Assembly: GCA_032717465.1 (NCBI GenBank)
Contig: CM064732.1
Location: 32,525,138-32,589,137 of the forward strand
DNA from: Coenobita brevimanus
Lineage: Eukaryota > Arthropoda > Malacostraca > Decapoda > Coenobitidae
Direction of reading: 5' to 3'
Length of the DNA: 64,000 nt
In this document: in pieces, positions 37,258 through 50,769 of the stretch
How positions within the stretch are numbered: the stretch's first letter is position 1
Layout: every line of letters starts with the position of its first letter
Made by a program: the position numbers and the translations under genes
The notes under the pieces: generated by a model
Databases searched by the model: none
Seen by the model: the letters and a program-made list of their open reading frames with translations, nothing else
What the model was told of the DNA's origin: nothing

Positions 37258-37775
37258 ATCATTTTCTCTGTTTACACCCCTCGTCATACAAGGAAACAGT
37301 GATATAAAATATGGCACGTACAGAATGTTTGTGGAAGTGTGCAATCAAACATTTTTTTTTTTTCCATAATGTGAAGAATGGGAATGTGTGCTTGTCTCTG
37401 TGTGTTATATATTTTATGTATATGTATTACACTGGCGTGCACAGACAGTATAGAGGGATATAACTCCAGCTAAAAAAAGGAAGGGAAGGTGACACCTCTT
37501 GTCAGTTACTGTTCGAAATACCTGGATACAATATCACAGTGACATTTTCTGTTCGAACACTTGGCCTTTTGAAACGCCTGGACACAGTTTTTTTCTTGGG
37601 GAAAAAAAAAAAAAAAACGCCCTCTGATATTACACTTATTGGTATGTGCAAGCAATACAGTCAGTGCTTAGTTGCAAAAAGCTGTCTCATCGATGCACTG
37701 AAGCTGCTTGAAACCACAAAAGAAAGTCAAAGAAAGAGCACAGTAAAATATAGGCTACAACCATAAAGGAAAGTG
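37258..37775 (+). repeat. R2 repeat, block A, copy 1
   Basis: From GTTTACACCCCTCGTCATAC to GCTTGAAACCACAAAAGAAA it matches 43962-44470. Here the microsatellite position holds an A-run (about 37602-37617), whereas the other copy has a 60-bp (CA)n at that point. No coding capacity is seen. Confidence 0.82.
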
Positions 37776-38084
37776 GAAAAAAAAAAAAATACGTAGACTA
37801 ACTGCTGTGGATTTGTTAGTCCTCAGTATGAAGGCACTGGTAAAGCACATTAACTAACCTTATAAATATAGTGTAACAGAGAACACCTATGGTCTTCAAT
37901 GTTATCTTAATTATCTTTTAACAGTGAGGACAGACACAAGACGAGATCATTCAGTGAGGATATTTTGTAATCGGCAGGAGAAAGGGGGAGAGCTTCAAAC
38001 CCTTTTGGGCCGTATTTGGGCCTGTTCCTGGTGCGTGCACATGTGCGTATATGCATGCAAATGTGTGTGTGTGTGTGTAAGAGA

Positions 38085-38125
<41 letters not shown>

Positions 38126-38322
38126 TAAGCGTGTGTGATGCATGGGTGTGCATGTAGGTTTACTGACCATGTCTATTTATGGACTTATGTGGCTAAGTGT
38201 CGTCATGTGTGTTGCGCATGTTTATATGCGAGTGTGCATATGTTTGAACGTGATTTGTATTTATGTTAGTCTGTTGCGTATTTGGGAGTCAATGCGTGTA
38301 GCCTGCCTTAAAACCCCCTCTC

Positions 38323-38354
<32 letters not shown>

Positions 38355-38419
38355 CGTCAACAAATAGTTCAGGGTAGGCAGAAACACGGATTTAAACACA
38401 GACATGGTCATTTTTATCT

Positions 38420-38467
<48 letters not shown>

Positions 38468-38567
38468 AATACACTACTCACAACCGAAACTACACTTAAA
38501 ACTACATCCATTTGCTGTCAAGGAAAACACAAGCTCTCTAAAACAAAATTCATGCACAAAACACGCT

Positions 38568-38634
<67 letters not shown>
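37776..38634. repeat. Microsatellite cluster in non-coding DNA
   Basis: (TG)/(GA) lies at about 38062-38121, (CA)15 at 38322-38351, (CT)22 at 38421-38464 and (CA)33 at 38569-38634. The DNA between shows no gene. Confidence 0.85.
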
Positions 38635-38636
<2 letters not shown>

Positions 38637-38819
38637 AAGAGGAACTGGAATTACTAAAAGAAAAGAGGGAAGAAGCAAAAACAAAGAACGAGGGAAGATC
38701 AGAGAAGGAAGAGAAGAATTCTTTTCTTTATACAAAGTAATTAGATTGCAGGTACGAAAGTGGTACATAACCAGGAGGGAATAAAAAGAAGGAAGGTAGT
38801 ACACCTAAGTCATGACAAG

Positions 38820-39550
38820 TATGTCAACAAGATGGCTAAGATGATGTACTCAAACGTAGATGGAATAGTACCTAAATTATCAGAGATGAATGATTATATT
38901 AAAGAAAACGAACCACATATTATTTGCCTAACTGAAACAAAATTAACACCAAGGATATCAAACGACATCCTAAACCTAGAGGAATACATTATGTGGAGAA
39001 GAGATAGGTACTTAAAAACGGGAGGAGGAATTATAAAATATCAATGAAAAAAATCTAAAAGTCACAGAAATAGAACTAGACACACCCTCGTAAGTAGAAG
39101 TGATTCTGGTTGAGATTAATACATTTGAAGGGAAAGTAATTGTGGCAAATTTATACATGCCACCAAGATCAAACACATGGGAAGGAGGCGAATATGAAGA
39201 TCTGGCAGAGAGTACAATTCAGAGTTTAGGAGCATTAGTACATAGAATGGAAGAGAAATCTGAAAGAATTATATTACTGGAGATTTTAATACAAATATAA
39301 ATTGGAATACTCTTGATTGGAAAAAAAAAAAAAAAAAAAAGCCAGGAAAGCTGTTGGGACCAAAAGCTCCTGCATCTCGTGCAGTAGTTTTTCCTAACGC
39401 AACATGAAAAGGAAAGCACCAGAAAAGGAGGACTTGATGTACCATCAGTACTAGATCTTATATTTACTAGGCAAGAAAACGGTATTGACAATATAATGTA
39501 TTACCCTCCATTCGGCAAAACCGACCATGCAGTACTAAATTGCAACTTCA
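38820..39550 (+). pseudogene. CR1-like AP endonuclease remnant
   Basis: Open pieces cover 38760-39047, 39100-39300 and 39496-39684. The N-terminal SNVDGI, the IICLTETKL strand with its catalytic glutamate, VANLYMPPRS and the terminal DHAVL are visible. The GDFN motif is destroyed by a frameshift and an A-run at about 39320-39340. Confidence 0.8.
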
Positions 39551-40189
39551 GGACTGCATATGACATAGTTAACAGTAATGAAGGTTACAAAAAGACCCTA
39601 AACTATAAAAAGGGAAACTACCACGACCTAAAGAAGTACTTCTTAGAATCAGATTGGAAAAAGGAGCTTAGAGGAAAAGATTAAAATGTTATATATAAAA
39701 AATTCTGTGAACTTTATGAAATAGGAGTCCAGAATTACATCCCACAGCACAAAGAAGCAGAAAAGAAAATACAGAAATGGCTTAATACGGAATGTAAAAA
39801 ATCAAAAGAAAAATGAGACTTGTGGAATAGATACAGAAGACAATAGTGAGAGGGCATATAACAACTATAAACAGGCAAGAAACGAATACACAAGAATAAG
39901 GGGAGAAACCCAAAGACAGCTTGAGGAAGACATCATAAATAAAAGTAGTGATCACCCAAAGCTATTTTACACCTACATCCCAAGCATAACCAAAATAAAA
40001 GATAAAATACAATCCATTACGGATGAGGGGATCATCTATACACATGAGAAATATATTTGTGTCGCACCAAATAAACATTTTCAATCAGTTTTTACAGAAG
40101 AAAATAATTTTGAGAAGGATGATATGTAACAGGCATGCCAACACATATTACCAGATATACAAATACCAGAAAAAGAAATACAGGAGGAG

Positions 40190-41422
40190 TTAAGTAAGTT
40201 AGACAGAGGAAAAGCAAATGGTCCTGATGACATTTCATGTTGGGTGCTACATGAATGTGCAAAGAAATTAAGTATACCATTATCTTTATTATTCAAGGTA
40301 TTCTTAGGTCAAGGTAAACTACCTGATATTTGGAAGAAAGCAAACACTGCTCAGTTATTCAAGAAAGGGAATAGACAAAATCCACTTAACTACCGACCAG
40401 TATCACTAACCAGTGTTGTAAGCAAGAGATTAGGAAAGCTGATAAGAAAAGTTTGGGTAAATCATCTAGAAAAATTCATTATGATAACAGAAAGCCAGTT
40501 TGGTTTTAGAAAGGGAAAATCATGTGTTAGTAGTCTGTTGAGCTACTATGATAGAGTAGCAGAAACATTACAGAAAAGAGAATGATGGGTGGACAGGATC
40601 TATCTTGATTTCAGGAAAGCACTTGACAGAGTACCGCACCAAAGACTTTCATGGAAACTGTACCATCAAGGAGAATCCGAGGCAAACTGTATTGTTGGAT
40701 GCAAGATTTTCTCAGAAAAGGGGAAATGAGAATGGTACTAAGGGGAAATTACTCATCGTGGAGGAAAGTGACTAGTGGAGTTCCACAGGGCTCAGTGCTG
40801 GCACCAATTATGTTTTTGGAGTAGATAGCAACATTGGAAATGAAAGCTATCTAAATATGTTTGCTGATGATGCAAAAATACGTAGAGAAATATTGGCACA
40901 GACTCTTGTAAAGACTTACAAGAAGAATTAAATAAACTTCATGAATGGAGCAATATATGGCAAATGGATTTCTATGTGGACAAGTGTCATATAATCAAGT
41001 TTGGTAAAAGTGGAGAAAGACCTGATTGGGATTATAAGTTAGGAAGTAAAACTCTACACATATCAGAAAGAGAGAAGGACCTAGGTGTGCTTATCAACAA
41101 CAGACCATCTCCGGCTGACCATATCAGTGAGAAGGTACGGAACATGTATACACAGCTTGGAAATATGAGAATAGCGTTCACATACATAAATGAAGACATG
41201 CCAAGAAAGATAATAACATCATTCATCAGACCAACCCGGGAGTATGCATCAGTAGTCTGGACTCCTCATCTCAAAAGAGACATAGATAAGATCGAAAAAG
41301 TTCAAAGGGCCGCTACAAGATGGGTACCAATCTTAAGGGATCTAAGCTATGGAGAAAGACTAGAAAAACTGAATCTACCCACACTAAAGGAGAGAAGGAA
41401 AAGTGACATGATTAAGGTATAA
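40190..41422 (+). pseudogene. CR1-like reverse transcriptase remnant
   Basis: The frame is open at 40244-40585 (fingers, QFGFRKGKSC) and 40964-41422 (thumb and C-terminal domain). Between them the motif-A region reads LDFRKALDRVPHQRL and the active-site box FADD is intact, but frameshifts at about 40585, 40670 and 40830-40860 separate them. Confidence 0.83.
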
Positions 41423-41718
41423 AAAAACATATCAGGGAAGGAGAAAATAGACATAAATGAATATATAAATATGGGAAATCATCAGCAAGAGGACACAGAA
41501 AAAAACATGCATGAAAAGAGAGGCGATAAAGACGTAAGGAATTTTAGTTTCCCAAACAGGGAAATTGATCAGTGGAATGCACTACCGAATGAAATAGTGT
41601 GCGCCAAAAAATTCCTACATTTAAGGATATGTAGGATAAAAATGATTTAAGACACGGGACAGTACGAGCTTGACTCATTCCTGTAAAGATACAACTAGGT
41701 AAGAACACATACTAGTAA

Positions 41719-42694
<976 letters not shown>

Positions 42695-42697
<3 letters not shown>

Positions 42698-43821
42698 GTT
42701 TAAGGCACTATTATTATCTTCAGGCGAAAACGTGACGTACTGTGATATGATACGTCGAACTAGTAATGACCCAAACAAACCCTCAAGCCAGCACTATGAC
42801 CACTGTCTTGGTTCCTACTTGATAAAGGCCAAGGTATTACAAGACCCTGTCATGCCCTAACTTTTACTTCCCACTGTGCTGCTCTCATTTTTTTTTTTTT
42901 TTTCATTCGTATAATAGAAAAATGAAAACCTGAAATCAAAAAGTAAGGGTCTGGAGATTCAATTGGGTTGATAATTTCTTGTCATCAGAAATACGGGGCA
43001 CTGCTTCGAGCTTCGATATTCCTTATCCCAGATGAGTTATCCTCCATCACAGTAGTTCGGTTAGAGGCTGCAGTCCAGGTACGAAACCTAATTTCGTTCA
43101 GGATTTACCAAGTGCCAGTATATTTCGGTCGATCTGTATTCACATTACTGACCCCCAAAAGAAATGGTAATAGTAATTGAAACACCAAGGCAGCTATTGT
43201 TCTTGTGAAGGTTCTGCAAAGAACTCTGAAGTGAAACTACATATAATGAAGAACGTGATGTTGTTTAAGAATTCAGGGAATGCAACTGAAGTCGATAGCC
43301 CTGGGTTACCAGCCAAAGTATAGCATACTCCTTCGTCCTTGCTACCTGCCTATCACTCGGCCTACCTTCTTACCTACCTAGCTCCCAACTTATTTGCCTC
43401 TGTCCATCACCCTGTCTGCATCCTTTCCTCCATCCCTTCCAACCTACCTACCAAACTCCCTGGCATTCCACAAACCTACAACTTTTATCTTTCTATCTCC
43501 CTACCCACCTACCTACAAGTCAGCCTACCGATCATCCTACCCACTGATCTATTTCCCTATCTGCCTACCTGTTTGTCTCTCCCTCTCCCTTCTTCCCTGT
43601 CTATCAAACTTCCTACGAATTCACCAGTCGCCATGCATCCTCAGCTAACTGTCTCTCTTCTTAGCTTCCTACCACGCTACCAGTCAGTCAGTATATATAC
43701 TTCCGTATCTATCTTCATACCCACTTACTTACCATTTTTCGTATATTAGCGAAAAAAAAAAAAATCTGTTTCCGCGTTCTTAATTGCACGGTGGGTCAGG
43801 TTTGTGATATTAAAAATAAAA
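42695..43821. other. No gene seen; CCTAC-rich stretch
   Basis: AT-rich DNA with T- and A-runs at about 42890-42903 and 43750-43762. At about 43340-43740 the words CTACC, CTGCC and CTATC recur, a worn TACC/TATC-type repeat. The overlapping frames are low-complexity. Confidence 0.6.
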
Positions 43822-43960
43822 CTTCAACCTACAGCTGTTCAAGTCTAACTGTTACAGATATTTTATGAACAGAGGAAACCAGTAATCTGGTGTATGGATT
43901 ATTTTTTTTATTCATTTGTTTTTCCTTCCTCTGCTCTGTTATTAAAAAAGAATAATAATA
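43822..43960 (+). mobile_element. Jockey-like LINE 3' end, 5'-truncated
   Basis: ACTTCAACCTACAGCTGTTC, then GATCTGGTGTATGG-like sequence and a T-rich end match 50203-50335, the 3' end of the longer Jockey-like copy. Only about 140 bp remain. Confidence 0.8.
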
Positions 43961-43961
43961 T

Positions 43962-44298
43962 TTTTTTCTGTTTACATCCCTCGTCATACAAGGGAAAAGT
44001 GATATAAAATATGGTACGCACAGAATGCTTGTGAAAGTGTGCAGCGAAGCAGTTTTTTTTTTTTTTTCCATAATGTGAAGAATGAGAATGTGTGCCTGTC
44101 ACTATGTGTTATATACTGTATGTATATGTATTACACTGGCGTGTACAGACAGTATAGAGGGATATAATTCCAGCTAAAGAAAGGAAGGGGAGGTCACACC
44201 TCTTGCCGGTTACTGTTCTAAGTACCTGAATATCATATCGCAGTGACATTATCTGTTCGAACACTAAGCCTTGTGATTCGCATGAACACAGTAGTTTT

Positions 44299-44369
<71 letters not shown>

Positions 44370-44480
44370 TGATATTACACACTTTGGTATGCACAAGCAA
44401 TACAATCAGTGTTTTGTTGCAAAAAGCACTGAAGTTGCTTGAAACCACAAGAGAAAGTTAAAGAAAAAATACAGTAAAAT
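43962..44480 (+). repeat. R2 repeat, block A, copy 2
   Basis: Matches 37258-37775. It contains a (CA)31 array at about 44305-44367, where copy 1 has an A-run. It is followed directly by block B, the opposite order from copy 1. Confidence 0.83.
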
Positions 44481-44499
44481 AAAGGCCACAGTAAATATA

Positions 44500-45041
44500 C
44501 AGTATAGGCTACTGTGTCTCTGCCAGTGAAACCCCATTTAATGGGAAAAAAAGCAGTTCCAATCTTGCCACTGGGTTTTCAACTGGCCTGAGTGATGTGA
44601 ATCACAAGGTATGCATTGAAATACAGAATCAGATATGCTGAAATCTAATTTCTTTCAATAATGCTGCTGGGGACCACGTGTCTTAATTAATCTTGTCCAT
44701 CGAACCTGAGAATGGAAAACTGTGGGAACCACTGCTATCAGCACTTATAAATGTAATCTTCTGAAGACTCAATCATCCACCCGGCTAGCTAACATTGTTG
44801 CCACCCGTGGCACCGCCAACCACAACGCCAATACACTGAGGACGTGCAGTACAAGTAAAAGCGTGTTAAAAGAGGTGAGCTGTTCCTTGTGTGGCAGTGG
44901 ACCTTCTGGTAATCTGAGGACGCTAGGTACTTAAACTCTGGTCGAAAGTTTATTCTTACTAATAACCAAATCTTTATGCAAGTAATAGAGTTCTGATCAG
45001 ATGTAGTGTACAGTTCTTCAACACACACACACACACACACA
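44500..45041 (+). repeat. R2 repeat, block B, copy 2, with terminal (CA)n
   Basis: Matches 36030-36546 and ends in the same way in a (CA) array, here only 11 units at 45020-45041. No coding capacity is seen. Confidence 0.82.
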
Positions 45042-45246
45042 ACGACTTAAAGGAATGAGCAAGTAGGATTAATATTGAAATTCACGGGGCCTTTGAAACA
45101 GCTCCTTCTTCTCACTGTTATACAGAGTCTAAAAAGGGCGAAACGTATTTTCAAAAGGTTATAGAAGGGGAAACATAGAGCAACGGGCCTATGAGATTCG
45201 CAGCTATGAGCGAACAGTCGAAGAAAGATATGAAAAGTATCTTCCC

Positions 45247-45448
45247 AGCAGCCGTGGCTCAGTGGGTTAGAGCGCTCCGCTCTGACCGAAGGGTCGGAGG
45301 ATCGAATCCACCCAAGGGTCATTGGTAGACATCAGGAAGGGCACCCGGTCATAAAATGCTACACGCTCCAGTCCAAAATTCATCTACCCAGGGGCAACGC
45401 CTTAGCCCTTCGGGGAAACCTGGCGTAAAACCAAATTATTTTTTTTTA
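45247..45448 (+). mobile_element. tRNA-derived SINE (family S2)
   Basis: The head GCCGTGGCTCAGTGGGTTAG contains a good pol III box A, and GGATCGAATCC at about 45299-45309 a good box B, at tRNA-like spacing. A unique body (GGGCACCCGGTCATAAAATG and later CCTTCGGGGAAACCTGGCG) and a T-rich end follow. The body is not a tRNA acceptor arm, so this is a SINE, not a tRNA gene. Confidence 0.8.
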
Positions 45449-45779
45449 ATTATATGCTAAGTTAGGTTCAGCAGGCCAGAGGCAGATATGAAGGGATGCA
45501 TGATGTCAATAACTAGCATCTCCAGTTGGAAAAATTCTCTGATGGCTTCAAAATCGCTTGGAGGTAGGATGAATGACATAAAAATATTATCCGTGTGGAA
45601 GGGGTAATAAGGACGTCATCGTACTGAGGAGGTTCATCATCGAGAAGAAAGACCAGTAAAGTCTATTACAAAAGGTGAACTGAGGAAAGCCAATTAAAAT
45701 CCAGTAATTGTCAATACATCCCTGAGACAAAACTCAATAAAACTAGCAAAATTCACGACCTATGTTATTATAACGAAGT

Positions 45780-46065
45780 ATATTGGGGTTTCTCAGCCCC
45801 GGGACCTGAGGGACCATGAGAGAGGGAGGGGGGGGGAGGGAGGAAATGCAAAAAGGAGGGAGAGAAATGAGGGCATGGATTCGGCGAAGGAAGAGATGAG
45901 TTGACTAAGGAGCGGGAGAAATAGGATAGGGGAGGAAGGATGAAGGATGAGAGGAGATAGGGTGAATGAGGGAAGGTAGGGACCAGGAATGGGGAAAGTA
46001 CTATAGAATATGCGTCGCCCACCATCAGTTAAGAATATGTGAAAAGTGTAGCAAAAGCATAACCC

Positions 46066-46103
<38 letters not shown>
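45780..46103. repeat. Purine-rich block and (CA)n
   Basis: G/A-rich DNA with G-runs at about 45811-45850, then a (CA)17 at about 46069-46103 that marks the left edge of R1 copy b. Confidence 0.85.
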
Positions 46104-46105
<2 letters not shown>

Positions 46106-46978
46106 CCAGCGGCAACAACAAGGAGACAGGCACTCAAACAGGACGGTATCTCGAGACTGAAAAAGACTAGACAACAGAAAATACTGACCTAAAAATTAGA
46201 TAACGAGAGAAAAACGGGAAGGAGGAGAAGGAGGGAGAAAGTAGGGGAGAAAAATGAGGGTGTCGAGGAAGAGAGAGATAGGAAGGTGGGGATGAGGAGA
46301 AAGGGGAAGAGGCAGGGAATGAGGAAGAGAAGGTGAGGTGGAAATTGGACTGATGGGAAGGGAAAGGGGATTGTTGGAAATGAGGGAACGAAAGATGGAA
46401 AAGTGAGGAAGGAGGAGAGAAGGAGAGGAAGGGATTATGGGGAGACTAAGAGACGGAGAGGGAGAGGGAGTTAGTTTGATGTGTCCGATGCAGGGAGAGA
46501 GGATGGTGGGCGATGAGAGGAGTGAAATGAGAACTACTGTGGGGAGAAAGATGTTAATGGGATGAAGGAAGGGGGGTGAGAGGGTTTTAAATGGGGGGTA
46601 GAGGAAACAGGGGAGAGGAAGGGAGAAACTGTGAAGGTAAGGGTAAAAGGCGGTGGCTGAATCGGTAGAGAGGCGGCCTGCAGTCCTGATGGACCCAGGT
46701 TCGAATCCCGGCTGGGGCAGGGAACAGTTTAAGGATTTGAATTTCATAAAAGCAGATTTTCCTAATCTACCAGAAGACCCGCCGACATGTCATAAAAGTA
46801 CCCCCGCTAATACCAATACACCAGTCCCGTATGAGACAGCCTTAGCATGTATTCAGTATGGACGGTGGGTGTTAGCGCCGAAGTGGTGACATGTGGAGGT
46901 GTAGGAGGACTATTGGGCCTTGGGATAGGCTACTGCCCCCGAGATATAGGCCCTGAAGCCTTTGCCCAGAGTCGGACA

Positions 46979-47028
<50 letters not shown>

Positions 47029-47142
47029 GTAAAGGAGAGAGAGATAAGTGGATGGCATGCAGGGGTGTAGGTGTATGTGATTGTGACATGGGACTCAAGA
47101 AGAGGTACAGAAAGATGGGTAGGAGCATAAGACTAATTTTGC

Positions 47143-47200
<58 letters not shown>

Positions 47201-47438
47201 TTTTACTGTGGCTTCTCTTTTTGCACCAGACATTTTTTCAATGAGTTCTCAGTATCACCAGCACACTCCTGTTCCTCCAGTTGTTCGACTATCATTTAAT
47301 TTTCAGTTTTATGCTCACTTTTTCTGCTTCTCTTCTTTTGCCTCATTTTTTTTTTTTTTCAGATGTCCTCTTCTTTTACATGTGAACATCAATAATTTTC
47401 TCGCCTCGTGTTCTTTTCACACTAATTTTAAATTCTCT

Positions 47439-47480
<42 letters not shown>

Positions 47481-48245
47481 ATTTAAAACTCTTCATCACT
47501 CTTTCATCCCAGTAATGAACACTTTATGTATGGGAACTTTGAATATCATAGTACCGGTACTTGCAATTATGGCTTCTTATACAGTGTTCATCAGTCTCCT
47601 CAGCACAATGGCACTATATTTGTCATGTTCTTGCTGCCAGCAGCTTATATAACATATTCAGAGAGAGAGATCTTAGTGAAACTGTTAAATATAGTCCATC
47701 AGCTCCCTAAGGACGACGACGTCTTATATATATTTTAATGCAGAGAAGAAACTTGATTTTGTTTAACTAAGCTAACAGTGTATGTTTTCAAGTTCCTGCG
47801 AGAAACGAGTATATATAAACATCTATGTCTTGCTCTAGTCACTCTTTTATATTCTTGCAGTCTAGATACTATTATACTCAACTTTGGAGAAATTTCTTTG
47901 GTCAGGATGGATTACATATGTCCTTCATTATTCAGTTAAATATATGAAGCACAGTACCATCATCAAGTGAGAAAAAAATACAAGAAGTCACTGTAGTAAA
48001 TGGGTTAGAACACGTAACTCTTAATAAAACAAGTAAGTGGCAATCATTAAAAGAATTTCAACTCAGAATTTTTCATTCAGTGGCAACAACAAACACCAGA
48101 CCCTAATGTAGAAGATTAAGGTAGACTGCCTCACTGCAATGTGCCGTAATATCTGTGTGCTCTGTGTGGATAGAAAATCTTGTTACAGTATCATTATTCC
48201 AGTCTTCATGCATTCGTCATCTATACAGTATATTACTCTTCTCTA
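46104..48245 (+). repeat. R1 repeat, copy b, first part
   Basis: Collinear with copy a for its first 530 bp and with the inverted copy c (58306 to about 56540) for its whole length once the SINE is removed. Shared landmarks in order are the GGACGGTAT block, the purine tract, a (TG)n at 47144-47199, CTTTTTGCACCAG, TTCAGTTTTATGCTCAC, (CT)n at 47444-47475, CTTCAGTCTCCTCAG-like sequence, TTCTTGCTGCCA and the TGCCTCACTGCA region. No open frame survives across copies, so R1 appears non-coding. Confidence 0.85.
46648..47026 (+). mobile_element. tRNA-derived SINE with long poly(A) (family S1), inside R1
   Basis: The head GGCGGTGGCTGAATCGGTAG has a pol III box A and GGTTCGAATCC at about 46701-46711 is a perfect box B. 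A body of about 280 bp ends in about 43 A residues. GGGTAAA occurs just before (46641-46647) and just after (47027-47033), a probable target duplication. The homologous sites in R1 copies a and c lack the SINE. The second, older copy is at 2857-3196. Confidence 0.92.
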
Positions 48246-50335
48246 GTAATGTCACTTCTATCCAGTCTCACATTAATGACTTAATACTAGCTAGTATGGA
48301 TTTATTCATGCCGAATCAACAGTTCACTAAAAGATCGAACTCTGCAAATGGTTTGATAGCAACTGTGCCAGTGGAACAGGCCAAAAGTCATTAGCATATA
48401 ACTCTTACTTAAAATAAAAAATATCTGAATCACTCTGTCGATTAAAAATAGCTAGAAACCACGGAAAAGCTGTACTAAATCTCGCTAATTCAAACTTTCT
48501 TCAAAATCAAGCATCAGAACCACTTAACAACCCTAATGACAGTACAGTATTCTGGTCATCTCTTAATTCTTTCAATAATAACTTTAACAATTCATCGTCA
48601 GTTACCCCACTAAAATCTTCAGATGGCAACATTACAAATGACCCGCGTGGGGAAGCGAATATCTTTGACAGTACATTTGCCAGAAATTCTACCATAAAGG
48701 AAGTCAGCCAGAACGTCCCAGTATTACAAACTGACTCCCCCGAAATAGTTCCACTTAGAATACAGACAAAATACGTAAAATCCATCCTAGACTATTTACC
48801 TACCATCAAAGCTCCAGGCCCAGATGGAATTCCTCCAATTGTTTTGAAAAAGTGTTCCCCAGAACTTGCCTCTGTTCAAGCTATATTTTTCAGACTATGC
48901 ATACGTACCTCTTCATTCCCTAATTCATGGAAAGAAGCCAATATCCACCCAGCTCCAAAGAAAGGAAGTTTCTCTGACCCATCTGATTACAGACCAATAG
49001 CTGTCACATCTTCTCTTGGCAAAGTATTTAAAATTTTAATTAATAAGCACATAGTTAAACGCCTTGAATCCAACAACTTAATTAGTAATAGACAATATGG
49101 TTTTCTTCACGAAAGATCCACCAGTGACATACTCAGTCTGCTAACTCATACCATCCATCAATTAATTGACCAACATGGAGAAACTCATGCAATAGCCTTT
49201 GGTATTTCTAAAGCTTTCAACAGAGTATGGCACCGTTCCCAGCTGTCCAAACTCAGTTGCTACGGACTAATGTCTTCTGTTCCTCTGCTTTCCTCATATT
49301 TCAGTGACAGAAAAATAAGAGTAGAATTAGATGATGTATATTTCAATTTCCACTCAATTAATGCCGCTGAGTGTACCACAGGGATCAGTTCTGGCTCCAA
49401 CCCTGTTCCTGGTTCATATTAATGATCTCTTATCTGTCACCCACAATCTCATTCATTCATATGCAGATGACTCAACACTTCACAGTTTTTTCACACTCAA
49501 ACACCCATTTACAAAGTGATCTCTAACTCAACTCAATATTGCCATTTCCATGAAACAAGACATCAACGATCAGTGAATGGGGACAAAACATCCTTGTCTC
49601 ATTTAATGCTAGCAAACCAATTATATACAGTTTACTAATAGACAGATATTGCCAGATGCATAAATTACCTTCAATGCAACTAATATTTCCATCTCCAAAA
49701 GTATTGAAATTTTCAGTGTTTCACTTAACAATGCCCTCAGCTGGACCTCTCATGTCAGATCACTTGCTATAACCGCCTCAAAGAAACTTAGATTATTGTA
49801 CAGAGGAACAGTTAGCTATAATTTATAAGAGTCATGTGCACTCCCAGCCTGAATGTTGCTCACCCTTGTGGAATGGATGTGGAGAGGGTGGACTAAAACA
49901 ACTAGACAAAATTCAGAACAAAGCTGTTGGAGTTATTAATTTCCCTGCCATTATAAATAATCTACCTCCCCTACAAGTAAGAAGGAATGTTGCCTCCCTT
50001 GCATTATTTTACAGATATTTTTATGGCAAATGGTTAGAAGAAGTTGTGTCCATTGTGGTCATCCCTCGTGCTACACGGGCATCTGGTAGCCTCATGACTG
50101 GAATATCACACAGCCATATTGCAGAACTTCTGGCTATCAGAATTCTTTTATTCTCCGAACTGCATCTCACTGGAACTCGCTTCCCCGGAGCTGTTTCCTC
50201 CCAAACTTCAACCTACAGCTGTTCAAGTCCAACAGTTACAGATAGTTTATGAATGGAGGACGCCACTGATCTGGTGTATGGATTTTTTTTTTATTCATTT
50301 GTTTTCCCTGCCTCTGTTTTGTTATTCAGTAAAAG
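48246..50335 (+). mobile_element. Jockey-like LINE, 5'-truncated, inserted in R1
   Basis: It begins within the region between endonuclease and RT (FDSNCASGTGQKSLAYNSYL at about 48345) and runs through the RT domain to a T-rich 3' end shared with 43822-43960. R1 sequence is present on both sides (CATCTATACAGTATATTACT before; AGCTGCTCTC from about 50344), whereas the inverted R1 copy has these adjoining. The LINE therefore inserted into R1. The endonuclease is missing. Confidence 0.87.
48780..50080 (+). pseudogene. Jockey-like reverse transcriptase remnant
   Basis: Visible motifs are APGPDGIPPIVLKK, SSFPNSWKEANIHPAPKKG, DYRPIAVTSSLGKVF, NRQYGFLHERSTSD, FGISKAFNRVWH (motif A with Asp replaced by Gly-Ile, normally D-I-S-K-A-F), then after a frameshift at about 49370 VPQGSVLAPTLFLVHINDLL and HSYADDSTLHS with the YADD box at about 49459-49470. 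Past 49500 the thumb region is in several frames. Loss of the first catalytic aspartate and the frameshifts make it inactive. Confidence 0.85.
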
Positions 50336-50518
50336 TTATCTTTAGCTGCTCTCTTTATTCTTTTCTTTACCTTTACCTCCCTTCAGTCTCTTTGCTCTCT
50401 GTGTTCCTTTTCATGTTTTACTTTTTGTTCTTCCGTTTCCTTTACTCTAATCAATACTTCCTCTATTTCTGTAGTTTCAGAATTCCTTTTTTTAGCTTAG
50501 GCTTCTTCTTCTTCTTCT

Positions 50519-50609
<91 letters not shown>

Positions 50610-50767
50610 CGGTTGTTCTTACTCCTCCCACCCACTCATTTCTTTTCTTCATCATCGTATTCTACTTCTCTCCCTCTTTCCATCATTTAATTTTGTTGCA
50701 TTTTCTCATTGTTACTTTCTTTCCTTGTTTTCCTCGTACTCTCATTCCTCCTTCTCATTCAGTGCAG
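50336..50767 (+). repeat. R1 repeat, copy b, second part
   Basis: It continues R1 after the LINE. The segments TTTACCTTTACCTCCCTTCA, the long (CT)n at about 50503-50607 preceded by (TTC)n, the CCACCCACTCATTTC block and CTCGTACTCTCATT match the complement of about 56520-56190. It ends where the Penelope-like sequence begins. Confidence 0.82.
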
Positions 50768-50769
50768 TC

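Larger units (their letters stand above)
38635..41712 (+). mobile_element. CR1-like LINE, long but decayed
   Basis: Remnants appear in order. There is a charged tail of an upstream ORF (38640-38800). The AP endonuclease begins MMYSNVDGIVPKLSEMNDYI and has ICLTETKL, a frameshifted GDFN region near 39280 and GKTDHAVL near 39520. The RT has QFGFRKGKSC, FADDAK at about 40860-40871 and EKDLGVLINN. A C-terminal VQRAATRWVPILRDLSYGER region follows. The 3' end, ACAACTAGGTAA, is the type of short word repeated at CR1 ends. It starts directly after (CA)33 and ends beside the 350-bp (CA)n. Confidence 0.87.

Noticed and set aside
45249..45312. A tRNA gene
   Set aside because: Box A and box B are good, but the segment continues into a SINE body and does not close an acceptor stem; the same reasoning applies to 46648-46720.
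45047..45322. A 91-codon minus-strand protein
   Set aside because: It overlaps the SINE head, whose box sequences explain the apparent coding words; frames through SINEs are expected to be spurious.
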